A stretch of 64,000 nucleotides of DNA from an uncultured Carboxylicivirga sp. (GTDB lineage: Bacteria > Bacteroidota > Bacteroidia > Bacteroidales > Marinilabiliaceae). Location of the stretch: NCBI GenBank assembly GCA_947503525.1, contig CANNEA010000007.1, positions 124,001-188,000 of the forward strand. Direction: 5' to 3'. Below are positions 60,721-64,000 of the stretch, piece after piece. Every line of letters begins with the position of its first letter. Positions within the stretch are counted from its first letter, which is position 1. The notes beneath the pieces were generated by a model, which worked only from the letters and a program-made list of their open reading frames with translations, was not told the origin of the DNA and searched no databases. The translations under genes were made by a program, and so were the position numbers.

Positions 60721-62235
60721 CTAATCTAAACTCAACTTTTTAATCTTCCACTCTTCACGTAATCTTGCAACATTATAAGTATTGGATTCGTCTATGAATT
60801 TTATGATTTCACTATATCCAGATGAGATATCCTCAAGCTTATCTGCCTTTTTTTCTTCCAGAAACATCATAAGCATGGTTAATGCCGCTTCTGAATCATT
60901 TTGTTCTGATCCAATGCCTTGCCCAACTTTATTGTACAATCCATAATTGGTAGTATCAGATTTAAAACTCAAGAGCCAATTTACGAATTTATAGTTCTGA
61001 TCCAGAAAGGCTTCCCATGCTTCTTTTGACACATCTTGAGTGTTTAGTTGTTCAATAATTCGCAGAAAGTTCACAACATCACAAATGTCAAAATCATCTT
61101 TTAAGCTCTGATCTTCATTTAGTTCTTTAACCTTTACAAACTCCATATCCCTCGCACTAACAAATTGAGGTTTAGCTACCCAAACACCATAAGTATCAAT
61201 AAATCCCCATAATCGTCCTACATGAACGGCGGCAAACTTATTCTTAAATGGCCTAACCCAATTGAAGCTAGGGTGTATAGCCCATTCTCCATTTTTATTA
61301 AGGAATCCATAATTATGTCGTCTTTCCTCTTTTTTCTTCTTGTTTTTACCACTTGACTCAAACTGAACAAATCCACACACCAGATTATCGGAGACTTTCC
61401 CATAAGTATCATACTTATCAACATAGCGATATGTTCCATCCATCGATAAAAAAACTTTATTATGAAACTTATCAATAGCAAGTGTCCAATCCCCTCCATT
61501 CTCAAAAGGCCAGAGGCTTTTGTATACCGGATCTATCAGCCATGTCCCAGTAGTATCAATTACACCCCACTTCCCATCAGCATTCTGAACAGAAGCATGA
61601 TGGCTTGAGAAATAATAGGCACTAACATAAGTTGCTTGAATAATCACCTTACCATTTCTATCCAGAAATCCAAAGTTACCCTCTTCAGTTTCAAACTTGG
61701 CACGACCACAACTAAAGCCCTCAAAATCTTTAATGTTTTGACAAGAAATACTGTCTCTCTTTCCTTGAAGAGTGAAAATAAAACATTGATTTCCTATACA
61801 TCCCAAAGATCTTTCTTCCATAAACGGAGTAAGTTGGTCGTATATAGGTTCAATTAGGATTTCACCATCAATATTGATAACTCCTTTCTTACCATCCATT
61901 TCAATCACTAAAGTTCCCTCTGACATTCGGCCAAGATTTAGATTACCTCCTTCCGGTTTGATTAAGTTATATCTGTCTGTTGATGCCAGAACCGTATCTC
62001 CTTTTAAGTTGATATAATAGATTTCGTCCTCGAAACTATCATAGATTGGAGCCAGACCACTTTCACTAAAACCAAAGGCGTATTTATAAATGGGAGGAAG
62101 TACATACTCACCTGTCTCATCAATAAAGCCCCACAAATTATTGGTATTTGATTGAACAGCAGCAAGGTACTTTTGTGCCTGAAGATTTATTGCTAAAAGT
62201 AAAATCCCAAAAACAAATAGTAAATAACGCTTCAT
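60721..62235 (-). CDS. WG repeat-containing secreted protein
   Basis: A 504-residue exported protein; signal peptide MKRYLLFVFGILLLAINLQA. At least six WG repeats: NNLWGFIDETGEYVLPPIYK, GNFGFLDRNGKVIIQATYVS, GKWGVIDTTGTWLIDPVYKS, YGFLNKNGEWAIHPSFN and LWGFIDTYGVWVAKPQF. The C-terminal 130 residues are helical. WG repeats are beta-propeller-like binding modules without known catalysis. It starts 25 nt after the pbpC stop, so both are probably cotranscribed. Confidence 0.9.
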   Translation of the reverse strand: MKRYLLFVFGILLLAINLQAQKYLAAVQSNTNNLWGFIDETGEYVLPPIYKYAFGFSESGLAPIYDSFEDEIYYINLKGDTVLASTDRYNLIKPEGGNLNLGRMSEGTLVIEMDGKKGVINIDGEILIEPIYDQLTPFMEERSLGCIGNQCFIFTLQGKRDSISCQNIKDFEGFSCGRAKFETEEGNFGFLDRNGKVIIQATYVSAYYFSSHHASVQNADGKWGVIDTTGTWLIDPVYKSLWPFENGGDWTLAIDKFHNKVFLSMDGTYRYVDKYDTYGKVSDNLVCGFVQFESSGKNKKKKEERRHNYGFLNKNGEWAIHPSFNWVRPFKNKFAAVHVGRLWGFIDTYGVWVAKPQFVSARDMEFVKVKELNEDQSLKDDFDICDVVNFLRIIEQLNTQDVSKEAWEAFLDQNYKFVNWLLSFKSDTTNYGLYNKVGQGIGSEQNDSEAALTMLMMFLEEKKADKLEDISSGYSEIIKFIDESNTYNVARLREEWKIKKLSLD

Positions 62236-62260
62236 ATTGCATATCGTTTATAATACTTCC

Positions 62261-64000
62261 TTATTCCTTCACAACAGCAAACACCTTTTTAGTGTCCTTA
62301 GCTCCATTTTCATCAATTACAGTTAACTGATTCCACCCAAGCTTAAATACAACTCCCATTTTATGCTCCTTTATGGTTGAGCCTAAATAATGATCATCTA
62401 AATACCAGTAAACTGTTTTACCGGTATTGGCATGGCCAACTTTACAAACCACTGCCTGAGTAATACCATCAAAATCACGTGGAAGAAATAATTTAGCTTC
62501 CATATTTGGATAGATAATCTTTAGTGCAGATTCTGCCGTATAAGCCGGACATAAAGGATTATGACTGACCAATGGCTCAATAAACTGTCCTTTCTCTCTC
62601 AAGTAATAAGCTATATCGGGTGGATATACCAACACCGACTTTTTAACATGTCCTGTGTTATCCCAGCAACGTGAACAACATTGCTGACTTTCATCAGAAT
62701 TGAAAAACTTAAACTGATGATATGTACAAGTCTCCAAGGGCTTCATGCCTATCGGTACATCAACAATTTTTATATCATCACACGCATCGCTAGCCCGAAA
62801 ACCGGAAAGCGCACAGATTTCCATACTTTTATAATCCATTTCCACTTTTTCGAACCATTGATTCGAATGAGACACTTGTTGCAATATTTCAAATAAAATT
62901 GGACCTGCCGAAGAAGCTCCGCCAAGATTTTTATTGCCTTCTCCATCGAAATTACCACACCATACAGCTATGGTATATTCAGGTGTTAGTCCAACGGCCC
63001 AGGCATCTTTATGTCCATAACTTGTCCCGGTTTTCCAGGCTATGGGTCGAGATCCACTAAAACGCTGCCAGAAATATTCACTACCAGGTCGTTTCAAATC
63101 CTTTAAAATATCCAGAGTCAGGTAGCAACTCCCTGAACTCATTAATTGAGCAGACTTTTTACCCGCTTCACCTTTAAGCAAATGATTATCACTGAAGACA
63201 CCCTCATTGGCCATACCTCTGTATAGCTTGACCATGTCCCACATACTTACCTCTGCACCACCAAGAATAAGCGGCAAACCATATTCATCGGCAGAACGAA
63301 ATAAACTGTTTACTCCAGCCTGCTTTAGGAAACTATAAAACTGATAAACTCCATATTTATTCAGCAAACGAACCGCCGGTATATTTAATGAACGCACCAA
63401 AGCCTCACGGGCACTCACAACACCCTGATATTCTCTGTTTGCATTTCTAGGTGAAAATCCTTCGAAATAGGTTGGAAGATCACGTATGTAAGTTTCTGAC
63501 AACACCACTCCCTCATCCATACTTAATCCGAACAAAAACGGTTTGAGTATTGATCCTGACGAGCGATGTGCCATAACACCATCTACCTGACCACCATTCT
63601 CCTCATCAAAAAAGTCAGGTGAGCCAACATATGACTTTATCGCACCACTTTTGGTGTCGGCAACAAGTATTGCCAGATTATTGATACCATATGAACTGTA
63701 TATTTTTTTGTAGCGTGAAGCAATTCGCAAGCATTGCTTCTGTAGATCTTCATCCACCTCCGTGGATAATATCCATTGTTTGGGGTTTTCTTTTTTAAGA
63801 CGCCGGGCCATATGCGGCGCGTGCGATTCGAAAGGGATAAATTGATCAGGTACTTCTTCCAGTTTAGCAAGCCGACAACTCTGTTCTGAAATGATTCCTT
63901 TGCTATACATCTTATCCAATAAGCGATTGCGCTTATGCATAAGCGAAGACGATGTTTGAGAAGGATAAATGAGTCCCGGCGCATTAGGCAGTACAGCTAA
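62261..64000 (-). CDS. pbpC: Penicillin-binding protein 1C, C-terminal part (N-terminus outside window)
   Basis: Class A-type peptidoglycan polymerase. The frame is open to the right edge, giving 579 residues; the end of the glycosyltransferase domain (LAVLPNAPGLIYPS, KRNRLLDKMYSKGIISEQSC) is visible and its start lies outside. The transpeptidase domain has the SxxK nucleophile in MAHRSSGSILKPFLF and the KTG motif in AWKTGTSYGHKDAWAVGLTP. The C-terminal PBP1C module with clustered Cys (QQCCSRCWDNTG) follows. A Met at 63940 is internal, not the true start. Followed 25 nt later by the WG-repeat gene. Confidence 0.95.
   Translation of the reverse strand, partial: LAVLPNAPGLIYPSQTSSSLMHKRNRLLDKMYSKGIISEQSCRLAKLEEVPDQFIPFESHAPHMARRLKKENPKQWILSTEVDEDLQKQCLRIASRYKKIYSSYGINNLAILVADTKSGAIKSYVGSPDFFDEENGGQVDGVMAHRSSGSILKPFLFGLSMDEGVVLSETYIRDLPTYFEGFSPRNANREYQGVVSAREALVRSLNIPAVRLLNKYGVYQFYSFLKQAGVNSLFRSADEYGLPLILGGAEVSMWDMVKLYRGMANEGVFSDNHLLKGEAGKKSAQLMSSGSCYLTLDILKDLKRPGSEYFWQRFSGSRPIAWKTGTSYGHKDAWAVGLTPEYTIAVWCGNFDGEGNKNLGGASSAGPILFEILQQVSHSNQWFEKVEMDYKSMEICALSGFRASDACDDIKIVDVPIGMKPLETCTYHQFKFFNSDESQQCCSRCWDNTGHVKKSVLVYPPDIAYYLREKGQFIEPLVSHNPLCPAYTAESALKIIYPNMEAKLFLPRDFDGITQAVVCKVGHANTGKTVYWYLDDHYLGSTIKEHKMGVVFKLGWNQLTVIDENGAKDTKKVFAVVKE

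Overview
The window looks like chromosomal DNA of a Bacteroidota bacterium, most likely a marine or sediment member of Bacteroidia (Marinilabiliales-like). The species cannot be named from sequence alone. Reasons: promoters follow the Bacteroidota -33 TTTG / -7 TAnnTTTG pattern (upstream of pyrH, the padR operon and the tRNA). Many families are typical of the phylum: PspC paralogues with PadR, DUF4252, DUF3857/transglutaminase pairs, DUF5916, WG repeats, lamin-tail proteins, four-helix-bundle S23 proteins and a TonB with an acidic linker.

Layout. 1-7.8 kb: trpS (cut by the left edge), a REP-associated transposase between two REP-like hairpins, a YqaA-like membrane protein, a PadR-controlled envelope operon with two PspC proteins, DUF4252 and YccF genes, then a DNA glycosylase and guanine deaminase. 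8.0-10.97 kb: the rplM-rpsI and rpsB-tsf translation genes. 11.2-18.8 kb: an unusual run of six same-strand genes for exported or membrane proteins, separated by related intergenic repeats. At four of the six genes the sequence just before the gene is the reverse complement of the sequence just after it, which is the arrangement expected of integron-type gene cassettes. 19.0 kb: an XRE-type regulator. 19.7-24.5 kb: an arsenic island of two divergent operons, arsR-arsE-arsF-arsG-arsP (minus) and arsR-arsC-acr3 (plus), each with its own palindromic operator. 24.6-31.4 kb: housekeeping and small membrane genes (M24 and C1 peptidases, pyrH, an RDD protein), a four-helix-bundle gene inside inverted repeats and a transposase relic. 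31.6-34.0 kb: a two-gene redox module, an FMN-binding/NapH-like membrane protein overlapping a membrane-anchored flavin reductase-nitroreductase fusion. 34-43.4 kb: a chemotaxis receptor, a large lamin-tail secreted protein, asd, an IS200-type transposase in a field of tiny hairpins, an adenylate cyclase, hflX and tonB.

43.6-44.5 kb: a tRNA-Ala(GGC) gene followed by a GIY-YIG nuclease gene and then a displaced copy of the tRNA 3' half. That copy is interrupted by two related 82-84 bp double-hairpin insertions. A fragment of the tRNA 5' end lies upstream. The arrangement resembles a very small element that uses the tRNA 3' half as its attachment site.

44.8-64 kb: a double NTF2-like lipoprotein, an opine dehydrogenase-like enzyme, a DUF5916 outer-membrane-type protein, an operon joining a TPR/MORN-like repeat protein to one intact and one degenerate transglutaminase-like protein, an SLC12-type transporter, a WG-repeat protein and the C-terminal part of penicillin-binding protein 1C (cut by the right edge).

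The two observations most worth following are the cassette-like array at 11.2-18.8 kb and the tRNA/GIY-YIG locus at 43.7-44.5 kb. No CRISPR array, rRNA gene or prophage is visible.
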